Source: Alphaproteobacteria bacterium
Lineage (GTDB): Bacteria > Pseudomonadota > Alphaproteobacteria > Micavibrionales > Micavibrionaceae
Assembly: GCA_030750865.1 (NCBI GenBank)
Contig: JASMHE010000002.1
Span: 1 to 64,000, forward strand
DNA: 64,000 nucleotides
Direction of reading: 5' to 3'
The notes under the pieces are model-generated. The model had not been told where the DNA came from, searched no databases, and worked only from the letters and a program-made list of their open reading frames with translations. Both the position numbers and the translations under genes were made by a program. Shown here piece by piece: positions 28,046-36,456 of this stretch (its first letter is position 1; each line of letters starts with the position of its first letter).

Positions 28046-28074
28046 TTGAATTTTCGGCGCTTTTATGTCATAAT
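28046..28074 (+). promoter_or_regulatory. Candidate sigma-70-type promoter
   Basis: TTGAAT, a 17-base spacer and CATAAT precede the gene at 28092. Transcription would begin near 28081, leaving a leader of about 11 bases that is almost entirely the ribosome site AGGAGG. Confidence 0.55.
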
Positions 28075-28091
28075 ATAATATAGGAGGCGTT

Positions 28092-28496
28092 ATGCAAGAA
28101 GAGCAAACCAAGCGCAAAGAACTGCGCAAAACTCTGAAAAAGAAAGTCCTAAATCGCGTATTATCACCCGATTTTAACGATAACGTTCACGCTATTGTCG
28201 CCCAAAATGCCATGATGTCACGCATGCGTGACATGCGCGATATTCCCGAAGATCACAAACAGGAAGTTGACGAAATACGGCAATCGCACATGCTTGTCGA
28301 AATGCTGCGCGGGCGGCTGGTGCAAATGGGTCTTCCGGCCGACCTGATACAGGACGAGCCACGGGCCGTGAAGCAATTAAACCTTCTGGAACGTCATAAA
28401 CGTGGTGAGACGTATAAATGGACAGCAGGACCGGTTTTCGACCCTGCCGTCATGGCGTACTTAAATATTCATCCCGGATCAATGGCACTGAACTAG
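28092..28496 (+). CDS. Hypothetical protein, small and basic N-terminus
   Basis: The 134-residue protein has a strong TAGGAGG site 4 bases before its ATG and a promoter directly upstream, so it is clearly expressed. It is helical, with a lysine-rich start (KRKELRKTLKKK), a methionine-rich stretch (MMSRMRDMRD) and no signal or membrane segment. No family recognised. It converges on the gapR gene. Confidence 0.65.
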   Translation: MQEEQTKRKELRKTLKKKVLNRVLSPDFNDNVHAIVAQNAMMSRMRDMRDIPEDHKQEVDEIRQSHMLVEMLRGRLVQMGLPADLIQDEPRAVKQLNLLERHKRGETYKWTAGPVFDPAVMAYLNIHPGSMALN

Positions 28497-28550
28497 TGCA
28501 CAAAATGCGCGCATGATCGCGCACGGGATAAAAACGTTGAACGGACTTTA

Positions 28551-28862
28551 TTATTCCATTCCGATTGCTGATTTATACAATTCCAGCAATTCGTCTTCTT
28601 CGCGCCGCTTATCAATATCCATCTTACGCAGTCTGATAATCTTACGAATGGTTTTTGTATCAAAACCAACGGCCTTTGCTTCGCCGTAAACTTCCTTGAT
28701 ATCTTCTGCAAGCGCGGTTTTTTCTTCTTCCAATCTCTCAACACGATCGATAAAAGCGCGCAAACGCTGGCCTGTTACACCGCCAACATCTTTTGCCTGT
28801 TCTTCTGAGCTATTTTCCTTATCTTCACCGGCTGGAAAGGCCGCAACATTATTGTCGGTCAT
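28551..28862 (-). CDS. gapR: GapR-family DNA-binding protein (DUF2312)
   Basis: The 103-residue protein is the DUF2312/UPF0335 family: TGQRLRAFIDRVERLEEEK through DIKEVYGEAKAVGFDTKTIRKIIRLRKMD, a coiled-coil and short helices. In Caulobacter GapR clamps overtwisted, AT-rich DNA ahead of replication and transcription forks. Family membership is clear. The first 25 residues are acidic and poorly conserved, as usual. It is nearly restricted to alphaproteobacteria and supports the taxonomic call. Confidence 0.92.
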   Translation of the reverse strand: MTDNNVAAFPAGEDKENSSEEQAKDVGGVTGQRLRAFIDRVERLEEEKTALAEDIKEVYGEAKAVGFDTKTIRKIIRLRKMDIDKRREEDELLELYKSAIGME

Positions 28863-28927
28863 GCTATATCCATCTTTTTCTGTTTATTTTTGGCAGACTG
28901 GTAAAATGGACCATATCGGCCCAAAGA

Positions 28928-29686
28928 TCAATTCCTGATTTTGCGTGCAGACCAGGTTTCAACAACCAAACCGTCTTCGTTCTGCCCCGAGACACGGCCA
29001 ACTTGCACATTTACCATGATTTTCTCATTAATATCAGGGTCTTTGTTTTTATACCCTGTCAGACCTTCGGGCAGAAAGGTCATTGTCACAGGAATCTGGA
29101 AGAGCCATCTGTAGCGGCCATTCAGTTTCCCTTCATTTTTCAATAACGGCTTTCCGTTTGCAAAACTATGCAATTGCAAGCCGCGTTTTTCCATCATAGA
29201 CACCATATTCGCAGAATCCACAAATTGACGGAAATCCGACATGCCCTGACTACTCATCATTTGTTCCAGCGCTTCCATATGCGCATCATACTCACCGGCA
29301 GAAAAATTCAACGCTTGTGTCACGGCATCGGTAAGCCACATCCCGATTTGTTCGGCGTGACGGTGCGCGATGCTCAAATCCTCAACCTCGGACACATCGG
29401 CCTGATATTCAAGTCCGAGCGCGTCAGATGCGCTCATATCGCCCTTTTCTTCCGTTGAAAACGGTGCCTGCAACGTATCTTCCGGTTGCGGTCCTTCTAT
29501 CGATTTATCACGAAAGACAGACGGCATCAGTTTGGATAAATAATCAGGAAATCCGGCAGCCGTGGCCGCATCATGCACACACACAACAAAAAGCGACGAT
29601 AGAATTGCCAGTTTGAACGATATTCTGAATGATTTTTTGAACAATTGTTTCCCCCACAAAAAATCTAAAAAGTGCGAACGCACCAA
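28928..29686 (-). CDS. DotI/IcmL-family-like exported protein
   Basis: The 252-residue protein has a basic, hydrophobic N-terminal signal or anchor ending near ATAAGF. The C-terminal 150 residues resemble the periplasmic domain of DotI/IcmL/TraM proteins of type IVB secretion: ALNFSAGEYDAHMEAL, a RQFVDSANMVSMMEKRG helix, RYRWLFQIPVTMTF and VQVGRVSGQNEDGLVVETW. Starts TTG 29686, GTG 29683 or TTG 29644 (after GGGGGAAACAA) are possible; no ATG fits. No other dot/icm gene is in the window, so its partner complex is unknown. Identification is by pattern, not alignment. Confidence 0.6.
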   Translation of the reverse strand: MVRSHFLDFLWGKQLFKKSFRISFKLAILSSLFVVCVHDAATAAGFPDYLSKLMPSVFRDKSIEGPQPEDTLQAPFSTEEKGDMSASDALGLEYQADVSEVEDLSIAHRHAEQIGMWLTDAVTQALNFSAGEYDAHMEALEQMMSSQGMSDFRQFVDSANMVSMMEKRGLQLHSFANGKPLLKNEGKLNGRYRWLFQIPVTMTFLPEGLTGYKNKDPDINEKIMVNVQVGRVSGQNEDGLVVETWSARKIRN

Positions 29687-29701
29687 AGACTTATAATAAT
29701 A

Positions 29702-30292
29702 TCACGCTTTCTTGAATTTTCCAAAAATCTTTCCCACATGCAGTACATTCTCGATCCGGCGCCACAGAAAATCAGAGGTATCCGCCATACCTTCACTGTC
29801 ATCTTTCAACCATGCCAGCGTCGTCGTTGCGATGACACCGGACAAAAGCGAACGTTTTGTATAATGGTTATAATCGGTTGATGTGTCGCCGGCCCAATTC
29901 CAGATCGTATCGGCCGTGTGCCACACAATACGCGCGCCACCCATACCACGCAACGGTGATGTCCAGTAAGACAGCGCCAAACGCACCGCTTCTTTGTGCG
30001 GTTCAAGCAGCTTCAGGCGTGTCAGGACTGCTTTGTGGATGCGCTCTCTGATCTTTAAACTGTCAATATCTTCGTCTTGCAAGGCCGCCAGCATTTTTTC
30101 GTCTGCCCAACGGGAAAAATGCGCAACAATATCACGAACACCGTCGGGAAAAACCGCATGGATCATGTCCGTTGACAATCCGGCCTCCGTCGCAGCCTGC
30201 TCGGCAGATTGGCGCGTCCACCCGTCAAACGGGACGTTCGGCAACATCGTTTCAATGATAATATTTCGAATTTCTTCTGGACTTTTATTCAT
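29702..30292 (-). CDS. COQ9-family ubiquinone biosynthesis protein
   Basis: The 196-residue protein follows the COQ9 layout: a TetR-like helical start (IIIETMLPNVPFDGWTRQSAEQAATEAGL), then the conserved core with YWTSPLRGMGGARIVWHTADTIWNWAGDTSTDYNHYTKR split across about 108-147, and a C-terminal helix. COQ9 binds lipid precursors and assists COQ7-type hydroxylation of ubiquinone. It is divergent from a UbiB-like kinase only 20 bases away, a second ubiquinone-linked gene, which strengthens both calls. Confidence 0.92.
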   Translation of the reverse strand: MNKSPEEIRNIIIETMLPNVPFDGWTRQSAEQAATEAGLSTDMIHAVFPDGVRDIVAHFSRWADEKMLAALQDEDIDSLKIRERIHKAVLTRLKLLEPHKEAVRLALSYWTSPLRGMGGARIVWHTADTIWNWAGDTSTDYNHYTKRSLLSGVIATTTLAWLKDDSEGMADTSDFLWRRIENVLHVGKIFGKFKKA

Positions 30293-30312
30293 GACTGGAC
30301 AACTTTATTGCC

Positions 30313-31668
30313 ATGAATGATTCTGATCAAGAGAAAAGCAATCTAAGTCACCGCATTATGCGATACGGCAAAGTATCGGGTGCAATGGCGGGTCTTGCGG
30401 CCAAACTTGCAGGAGAACGCTATCTCGGCCTGAAGATCGAACGCGAAGACCATGCGCAGGAATTACTCGGCGCGCTCGGCAACCTCAAAGGCCCATTGAT
30501 GAAGGTCGGGCAGATTTTGGCCACGATCCCCGAAGCGCTCCCTGCGGAATACGCCTCGGCCTTTCAGCAATTACAATCAAACGCACCGCCGATGGGCTGG
30601 CCCTTTGTCCGCCGCCGCATGAAAACAGAGCTTGGCCCTGACTGGCAAAGCCTGTTCGAAAGCTTTCCGCAAAATGCGACTGCGGCGGCCAGTCTGGGAC
30701 AAGTTCACAAATCCGTGACAAAAGACGGGCAGATTGTCGCCTGTAAATTGCAATATCCGGACATGACATCCGCGATTGATGCCGACTTACGTCAGCTTAA
30801 AATTATATTTTCCGTCTTCGAACGCTATGACAAAGCCATTTCAACCAAATATATTTATGACGAGCTGAAAGCGCGCCTTTACGAAGAGCTTGATTATAAA
30901 CGCGAAGCGCAATACACCGCACTGTTCGCTGATATGCTGGACAATACACCGCAAGCGCATGTGCCTGCCGTCGTCGACGCGCTGTCAACAAGCCGTTTGC
31001 TAACCAGCACATGGCAAGATGGCGCGCCGATCATGAATTACATCGATGCCCCGACGGAACAACGGAACGAAATCGCCGTTAATTTGTTCCATGCCTGGTA
31101 CACACCACTATATCACTACGGCATCATTCACGGCGACCCGCATTTGGGGAACTACACCATTCGCGATGATAACAGTATTAATTTACTGGATTTCGGCTGT
31201 GTACGGATATTCCCGGCCAAATTTGTCGGCGGCGTCATCGATCTGTATCGGGCCTTGCAACATAATGACGATGCCCGCGCCGTACATGCCTATGAAACAT
31301 GGGGTTTTAAAAACCTGAACAAAGAACAAATCGAAACACTGAATATCTGGGCCCGCTTTTTATACGGACCGATTCTGGAAGATAAAGTCCGCCCCATCGG
31401 TGAAATTACAGACGGCGTTTACGGCCGCGAAACCGCCCGCGAAGTCCATATGAAATTGCGCGAAGTCGGCGGCGTAACCGTCCCGCGCGAATTTGTCTTC
31501 ATGGATCGTGCTGCACTGGGGCTCGGGTCTGTCTTTCTGCACTTGAAAGCCGAGGTCAACTGGTATCAGATTTTCAACCAGATGATCGAAACCTTTGATA
31601 CGGACAGCATGCAAAAACAGCAAAATGCCATCCTTGATAAACACGGCATCGAGAACAGCAATGATTGA
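30313..31668 (+). CDS. UbiB/ABC1-family atypical kinase
   Basis: The 451-residue protein has the ABC1 features: the N-terminal KxGQ motif in GPLMKVGQILA (about 57-67), the alanine-rich nucleotide loop AAASLGQVHK, the catalytic IIHGDPHLGN and the metal-binding LLDFGCV. It belongs to the AarF/UbiB/COQ8 group tied to ubiquinone synthesis; membrane helices typical of UbiB's C-terminus are not evident, so it is closer to the soluble ABC1 branch. It overlaps the hydrolase gene by 8 bases and is head-to-head with coq9. Confidence 0.88.
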   Translation: MNDSDQEKSNLSHRIMRYGKVSGAMAGLAAKLAGERYLGLKIEREDHAQELLGALGNLKGPLMKVGQILATIPEALPAEYASAFQQLQSNAPPMGWPFVRRRMKTELGPDWQSLFESFPQNATAAASLGQVHKSVTKDGQIVACKLQYPDMTSAIDADLRQLKIIFSVFERYDKAISTKYIYDELKARLYEELDYKREAQYTALFADMLDNTPQAHVPAVVDALSTSRLLTSTWQDGAPIMNYIDAPTEQRNEIAVNLFHAWYTPLYHYGIIHGDPHLGNYTIRDDNSINLLDFGCVRIFPAKFVGGVIDLYRALQHNDDARAVHAYETWGFKNLNKEQIETLNIWARFLYGPILEDKVRPIGEITDGVYGRETAREVHMKLREVGGVTVPREFVFMDRAALGLGSVFLHLKAEVNWYQIFNQMIETFDTDSMQKQQNAILDKHGIENSND

Positions 31669-32419
31669 ACAAATCCTGCGCTTTGACAGCACAGACGGGC
31701 ACGGCATATACGGCAAGCTCCGCCACGCGCATCCGCAGGAAAAATCCGATAAACTCATCCTGCATATCCACGGCATGACACACAGCATGAACCATATGCT
31801 GGAAGTCATGGCCGCCGATTATTTTACCGCGCAAGGGTATGACCATTACCGCATCAACCTGTATGGACGCGAAAAAGATGCACGCAACATCACGCAATCA
31901 TCTATTTCCACGCATCTTGACGATATCAGCCGCGCGCTGGCCTATTTTCAAGACCGTTATGAGCATATCTATATCACGGCCCACAGCCTCGGCGCACTTT
32001 GTATGCTGATCCTCAATCCGCCGAACATCAAAGCCATGAGCCTATGGGACCCGTCAACCGACGTCAGCCATTTTTGGGATGTCACCGACGCGCTGACACA
32101 CATGCCGGACGCACAGGCCTATCAGATGGATTACGGCAATGTATTTTTGATCGGTGAACAGATGGTTGATGAAATAAAAACATATACCGATGCGGAATGC
32201 CTGCGCCGCGCGGCGGACATCACCACACCGGTTCAATTTATCATCCCCACACAATCCATCTTTCTGGCAAGCCCGCACGCAGCACCAGAAAACTACAAGG
32301 CCGCATTCGGCGGCCCGTTCACACTGACGCAGATCGACAAAGCAAATCACACATTTTCCGATATCGGCAACCAGCGCGCACTGCTTGACAAAACGCTCGG
32401 CTGGTTACAGCAGCATTAA
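31661..32419 (+). CDS. Alpha/beta-hydrolase-fold protein
   Basis: The 252-residue protein (ATG 31661, overlapping the kinase stop by 8 bases) has an HGMTHS oxyanion region (about 38-43), a nucleophile elbow in ITAHSLGAL (about 105-113) and a late histidine (KANHTF, about 227). These give the Ser-Asp-His order of a serine hydrolase. No signal peptide. The translational coupling to the UbiB-like kinase suggests a linked role, but the substrate is unknown. A terminator hairpin follows 43 bases on. Confidence 0.75.
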   Translation: MIEQILRFDSTDGHGIYGKLRHAHPQEKSDKLILHIHGMTHSMNHMLEVMAADYFTAQGYDHYRINLYGREKDARNITQSSISTHLDDISRALAYFQDRYEHIYITAHSLGALCMLILNPPNIKAMSLWDPSTDVSHFWDVTDALTHMPDAQAYQMDYGNVFLIGEQMVDEIKTYTDAECLRRAADITTPVQFIIPTQSIFLASPHAAPENYKAAFGGPFTLTQIDKANHTFSDIGNQRALLDKTLGWLQQH

Positions 32420-32461
32420 ACAGCGCGCCGTCGCACGTGTTCCGTTCTTTTTTCCGAAAAT

Positions 32462-32492
32462 AAAAAACACCCTAAGTCGGGTGTATTTTTTG
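32462..32492. terminator. Bidirectional terminator, also copy A of a duplicated tRNA-tail unit
   Basis: ACACCC and GGGTGT form a stem with a 6-base loop, flanked by an A run and a T run. It ends the hydrolase transcript on the plus strand. It is nearly identical to the tRNA-Arg terminator at 32705-32735. Confidence 0.8.
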
Positions 32493-32509
32493 GGGTAATG
32501 GCGCGCCCC
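32462..32509. repeat. Direct repeat copy A: terminator plus end of tRNA-Arg
   Basis: About 47 bases match copy B (32705-32753), differing mainly by one base in the hairpin loop and two bases just before TAATGGCGCGCCC. The last part corresponds to the CCA end and first acceptor bases of the tRNA-Arg gene. The copies are about 243 bases apart. Confidence 0.75.
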
Positions 32510-32704
32510 AACGCACGCAGTGCGGTCTCACATTAAAAACCGGGCGAAACATTTCGACTTTGGAGAAATGGCATGCCCGGGAAGATTTCTTCGCTGCGTC
32601 CGCTTACGCTTCCTAGCGAAGTGGCAAACGCTAAATTCAGCTTCGCTTCATTAAGCTTTTTGTCGAACTCTGCCCGTTCGAATCAAAGACTTCATTATTA
32701 CCCT
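32510..32704. other. Spacer between repeat copies holding further tRNA-Arg-like fragments
   Basis: No gene. At 32569-32586 the sequence TGGCATGCCCGGGAAGAT repeats the tRNA-Arg 3' end on the minus strand with two mismatches, and GTTCGAATC near 32676 resembles a T-loop. A short inverted repeat of CTTCGC and GCGAAG type also occurs. It looks like decayed tRNA copies or a scar of past insertion and excision. Confidence 0.5.
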
Positions 32705-32735
32705 AAAAAAACACCCTAAATCGGGTGTATTTTTT
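32705..32735 (-). terminator. Terminator of tRNA-Arg
   Basis: On the minus strand the tRNA is followed by ACACCC-loop-GGGTGT and a run of seven T, a compact rho-independent terminator starting 8 bases after the CCA end. Confidence 0.85.
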
Positions 32736-32753
32736 AGAGTAATGGCGCGCCCG
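32705..32753. repeat. Direct repeat copy B: terminator plus end of the intact tRNA-Arg
   Basis: This copy carries the terminator of the intact tRNA-Arg gene on the minus strand and the tRNA's CCA end plus acceptor bases. Its near-identity to copy A points to a duplication that included the tRNA 3' end. Confidence 0.75.
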
Positions 32754-32818
32754 GGAAGATTCGAACTCCCGACACCTGGCTCCGGAAACCAGTGCTCTAT
32801 CCCCTGAGCTACGGGCGC
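32743..32818 (-). tRNA. tRNA-Arg (anticodon CCG)
   Basis: The minus strand folds into a full cloverleaf: acceptor GCGCCCG with CGGGCGC, D arm GCTC/GAGC, an anticodon stem with loop TTCCGGA giving anticodon CCG, and T loop TTCGAAT. The discriminator is G and the CCA tail is encoded. It reads the arginine codon CGG. Partial copies of its 3' end lie just downstream. Confidence 0.95.
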
Positions 32819-32828
32819 GCAATACAGA

Positions 32829-33776
32829 CTAGCGTGTTAATATTTCAGCCTGCCCATTCATATAGCCTAAAAGCCCCTGCCCTGAAAACCAATTTTTTGC
32901 ATCAGGGTCATCTTTCAGATAGGCATCCCAGAACGCCAGCGATAAAATCTTGATCTGTTCTTCGTGCAAATCACGTTTTTCATTCTTGCCCAGCTTACCG
33001 CGACTGCCTGCAAAAACCATATGATCTGCATCGTCCAGAACGACCATATATTGATCGTCCCCGCGCGAATTGTCAAACACGGGAATGCGGTAACGGTAAT
33101 CTTTGCCCGTAATGGGCGAATCGTCCTCGCTGCCGGTCATATACAAAACCGGCGCTGTAATATCCGCGAACAATGTATCAAACGAGGCCGGATCATAACC
33201 GAACGGTGGTGAGGGTGAATACGCGATCGCCGCCTTGAAACGGTCTTCTTTCAGCGATATCAAATCATCATCCTGCAAAACTTTTTGGCCGGCCATGATT
33301 TGTGTTGTGATCGCCCCGAACGAATGACCGGACATGCCCAGCGTATCCAGATCGACCAGCCCCGCCACATCATCCTGCGCGGCAATCCATGCAGGCAATT
33401 GATCCAGCACAAACGGCACATCCTGATAACGGTTCAGGGCCGTTTCCTGTGTAATCTCGGCCTTGCGGATATTATCCCACGGATGGCCGGGCTTGCCTTC
33501 CCACAGGCTTGAATCCGTGCCGATATGCTGCGTATTCAACACGGCATACCCGTTGGATGCGACAAAACGCGCCAGAAATCCGGCCCCGTCCCGACTGCCA
33601 CCCAGACCATGCGACCAGATCACAAGCGGAACTTGCGCTCTGTCGTCCTCAAGCACAGGATAATAAAATTTGATCGGCACCTCACGTCCGTCGCGCTGTT
33701 CATCAACAAGCACATCACGCTTGATCAGAACTTTGTGCGGTTCATGGTCCGCTGCAATATCGTCACGCCAAAACAT
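32829..33776 (-). CDS. Alpha/beta-hydrolase, platelet-activating-factor acetylhydrolase or dienelactone-hydrolase type
   Basis: The 315-residue protein has the oxyanion segment VIWSHGLGGSRDG (about 51-63), nucleophile elbow LGMSGHSFGAI (about 146-156), an acidic residue region YMTGSEDD and a late histidine (DADHMVFAGS). The layout matches the PAF-acetylhydrolase/dienelactone hydrolase family. There is no signal peptide. It starts 1 base after the xthA stop, so the two are cotranscribed; substrate unknown. Confidence 0.8.
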   Translation of the reverse strand: MFWRDDIAADHEPHKVLIKRDVLVDEQRDGREVPIKFYYPVLEDDRAQVPLVIWSHGLGGSRDGAGFLARFVASNGYAVLNTQHIGTDSSLWEGKPGHPWDNIRKAEITQETALNRYQDVPFVLDQLPAWIAAQDDVAGLVDLDTLGMSGHSFGAITTQIMAGQKVLQDDDLISLKEDRFKAAIAYSPSPPFGYDPASFDTLFADITAPVLYMTGSEDDSPITGKDYRYRIPVFDNSRGDDQYMVVLDDADHMVFAGSRGKLGKNEKRDLHEEQIKILSLAFWDAYLKDDPDAKNWFSGQGLLGYMNGQAEILTR

Positions 33777-33777
33777 G

Positions 33778-34554
33778 TTATAGATCCAATTCTATTGTGA
33801 CCGGAACATGGTCCGATGGTTTATCCCAGCCGCGCGGTTCTTTATCAATCGTGCAAGATAAAAGCGCGTCTGTCATACGTGGTGAGGTTAAAAAATGATC
33901 GATGCGAATACCGTTATTACGCGGCCACGCGCCGGCCTGATAATCCCAAAACGTATATTGTTCGGCGGATTTATCAAAAATACGATACGCATCGTTTAGC
34001 CCGAGATAAATATATGATCTGTACAATGAAACAGATTCCGGCCGGAATAACGCATCCCCGCGCCACGCGGCAGGATCATGACAATCTTTGTCTTCGGGAA
34101 TGATGTTAAAGTCGCCGCCAATCACAAAATCAATGCGCTTTTCTCGCAAGTCTTTCAGGTGGTCATACAGCGTACCCATCCAGGATAATTTATAATCGAA
34201 TTTTTCTGTATCGACAGGATTGCCGTTCGGCGCATAAATCCCGATGACATGCACATCACCGATTTTAACCTCGATATAGCGGGCCTGTTCATCGTCAGGA
34301 TCATGCCCCGGCAAATGATCATGCAACAATGCGATATCCGTGATGTCGGATTTATAAAGACAGGCAACGCCATTGCGTCCTTTTTGCGGCACGGCAAAGG
34401 ATTTATACCCAGCTTCCTCCAGTGCATCAGCGGGAAATTCCATACCTTTCAGTTCCTGCAATAACAAAAGATCACTCTTCTGTTCGCCAAGCCACTTTAT
34501 GACGTGGTCAAGACGCTGTTTTATTGAATTCACATTCCAGCTAGAAATCTTCAT
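33778..34554 (-). CDS. xthA: Exodeoxyribonuclease III
   Basis: The 258-residue protein has the exonuclease III/AP-endonuclease motifs in order: ISSWNVNSIKQRL, LLLQELKG (metal-binding Glu), YAPNG, GGDFNIIP (catalytic Asp-Asn), RIDHFLTS and the final SDHVPV. It repairs abasic sites and trims 3' ends. ATG 34554 is the family start; the longer open frame is not. The ribosome site is weak. It lies 72 bases after erpA and is coupled to the hydrolase downstream. Confidence 0.95.
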   Translation of the reverse strand: MKISSWNVNSIKQRLDHVIKWLGEQKSDLLLLQELKGMEFPADALEEAGYKSFAVPQKGRNGVACLYKSDITDIALLHDHLPGHDPDDEQARYIEVKIGDVHVIGIYAPNGNPVDTEKFDYKLSWMGTLYDHLKDLREKRIDFVIGGDFNIIPEDKDCHDPAAWRGDALFRPESVSLYRSYIYLGLNDAYRIFDKSAEQYTFWDYQAGAWPRNNGIRIDHFLTSPRMTDALLSCTIDKEPRGWDKPSDHVPVTIELDL

Positions 34555-34566
34555 AAGAAAAGCATA

Positions 34567-34608
34567 AGTCCTGCCCGTTAAAACACAAGTCAAAACACAG
34601 GCAGGACT
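34567..34608. repeat. 9-bp inverted repeat between erpA and xthA
   Basis: AGTCCTGCC (34567-34575) and GGCAGGACT (34600-34608) are perfect complements with a 24-base loop that itself repeats AAAACACA. It may be a weak attenuator or mRNA processing hairpin before xthA; no T run follows on either side. Confidence 0.35.
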
Positions 34609-34626
34609 CCCAAAAATCCTTAAACC

Positions 34627-35013
34627 TTAAGCAATTGAAAATGATGTCGCACAACCACAACTTGAGCGCACATTCGGGTTATCCAGCGTAAAGGATGAAC
34701 CGACCATCGAACGTTCAAACCCGACAACCGTGCCACGCAGATATTCCAAAGACACATCATCCACGACAATCGCATCACCGAAAACATGATCGTCATCGGC
34801 AATTGTCTCTTCGGCTTCCAGTGCATATTTAAATCCCGCACAGCCGCCACCGACAACCGCAATCCGCAAATATCCTTTTTCAGGAAACGGGTCGTTCTTG
34901 TCTTTTCTGATTTCTTCAATCCGGTCGATCGCCGATTGCTGTACATTCAGGTCCATATCCTGATTAACATCCGACGGGTCAACATGTCCGACACCTGTTT
35001 GATCTGTGCTCAT
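34627..35013 (-). CDS. erpA: Iron-sulfur cluster insertion protein ErpA (HesB/IscA family)
   Basis: The 128-residue A-type carrier has the three cysteines of the family: GGGCAGFKY (about 56-64) and SSCGCATSF (about 117-125). It passes Fe-S clusters to apo-enzymes. AAGGATCTATT precedes the ATG. It is divergent from dgt, 201 bases away, and an erpA-dgt neighbourhood is common in alphaproteobacteria. The N-terminal 22 residues are longer than usual and acidic. Confidence 0.9.
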   Translation of the reverse strand: MSTDQTGVGHVDPSDVNQDMDLNVQQSAIDRIEEIRKDKNDPFPEKGYLRIAVVGGGCAGFKYALEAEETIADDDHVFGDAIVVDDVSLEYLRGTVVGFERSMVGSSFTLDNPNVRSSCGCATSFSIA

Positions 35014-35164
35014 AATAGATCCTTTCCTTCAAAGAAGATGATTGATACCTGTTATTTATATGGTACTTTAAAGGCGAAGTTCAATAGAAACCTCTTATCA
35101 ATCACAATCTCTTTATTCTGGCACGTTGACGGGACGATAAACAAAGGAAAATAGAGTTTAAGAG

Positions 35165-35195
35165 ATAACACGGACAATAACACAGAAAATAACAC
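35165..35195 (+). repeat. Three 12-base-spaced ATAACAC repeats before dgt
   Basis: ATAACAC occurs at 35165, 35177 and 35189 with an exact 12-base period, ending 19 bases before the GTG start of dgt. An operator for an unknown factor or an mRNA binding element is possible. Confidence 0.45.
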
Positions 35196-35214
35196 ACAAG
35201 AAAGACAACGATAC

Positions 35215-36456
35215 GTGAACGGCATGCCACAACACACTCCCAATGATTCCGCCTATAATTACTGCGCCCTGCCGCTGGCTGTGTATGCCTGCAGACCGGA
35301 CCTGACAAGCGGACGACGCTTTGATGAGGGCGAAAGTAAATACCGTACCTGTTTTCAACGCGACCGCGACCGTATCATTCACAGCGAAGCATTCCGCCGC
35401 CTGAAATATAAAACGCAAGTCTTTGTGTATCATCAGGGAGATCATTACCGCACACGCCTGACACACACGCTGGAAGTGGCGCAAATCACACGGGCGCTTG
35501 CGCGCGCCTTAATGGTGAATGAAGATCTGGCCGAAGCTATCGCCCTTGCCCATGATCTTGGCCATCCGCCATTTGCCCATTCCGGCGAAGAAACGCTGCA
35601 AGCCTGTATGGCCGATGTCGGCGGATTCGATCACAATGATCAGTCTTTGCGTGTCCTGACCTTTATCGAGCGCAAATACCCTGCCTTTTTCGGCCTGAAC
35701 CTGAGCTGGGAAACACTGGAAGGTGTCGTCAAACATAACGGTCCCCTTGTCGCAAAAGGCCAAACAGCAACAGACGCAGGCTTGCCGGTCACAATCACCG
35801 AAACCGACAAGGAAAGCGACTGGCGTCTTGATACATTCGCCTCGATCGAAGCGCAGGTCGCTGCCATCGCCGATGATATTGCGTATAACAGTCACGATGT
35901 CGAAGACGGGCTACGGGCCGGACTTTTCACACTGGAAGACATTCAGGATGTCACCTTGATCCGCGATATCATCGCCACAGCGAAGAAGACTTACCCTGAC
36001 CTATCCGATACATTGCTGGCATATGAAACAATCCGCGAGATGATCGGCGCAATGGTCAACGACGTGCTAGCGGAAACACAATCCCGCATTCAGGAACTGG
36101 CACCCGCATCACCCGAAGATATCCGCATGGCCGACAAACAAATGGTGGCCTTTTCCGCTGACATGCTGGAAAAAGTAAACGAGCTGCGCCAGTTCTTATG
36201 GTCACGCATGTATAAACATCACACAGTGTGCAGGTCCATGCATAAATATAGCCGGATTGTGGCCGACCTGTATCACAGCTTTATGGACGACAGCAGCCTG
36301 CTGCCCAATAAATGGCAAGAACGTATTCGTGACGAAGGCGACGGGTCAGACATCGGCAAAGCCCGCATTGTGGCCGACTATATCGCCAGCATGACAGACC
36401 GTTCGGCCATCAAAGAACATGAAGATTTATTCGAGCCATATTGGAAAGTGCGTTAA
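35215..36456 (+). CDS. dgt: Deoxyguanosinetriphosphate triphosphohydrolase-like protein
   Basis: The 413-residue HD-domain enzyme has RTRLTHTLEVAQ and the metal motif AHDLGHPPFAHSGE, characteristic of the Dgt/SAMHD1-like family that cleaves dNTPs to nucleosides and triphosphate. The start is GTG 35215, with ATG 35224 as alternative. Three tandem repeats lie directly before it. In many alphaproteobacteria argS separates dgt from the SPOR gene; here the SPOR gene follows after 108 bases and argS is absent. Confidence 0.92.
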   Translation: MNGMPQHTPNDSAYNYCALPLAVYACRPDLTSGRRFDEGESKYRTCFQRDRDRIIHSEAFRRLKYKTQVFVYHQGDHYRTRLTHTLEVAQITRALARALMVNEDLAEAIALAHDLGHPPFAHSGEETLQACMADVGGFDHNDQSLRVLTFIERKYPAFFGLNLSWETLEGVVKHNGPLVAKGQTATDAGLPVTITETDKESDWRLDTFASIEAQVAAIADDIAYNSHDVEDGLRAGLFTLEDIQDVTLIRDIIATAKKTYPDLSDTLLAYETIREMIGAMVNDVLAETQSRIQELAPASPEDIRMADKQMVAFSADMLEKVNELRQFLWSRMYKHHTVCRSMHKYSRIVADLYHSFMDDSSLLPNKWQERIRDEGDGSDIGKARIVADYIASMTDRSAIKEHEDLFEPYWKVR

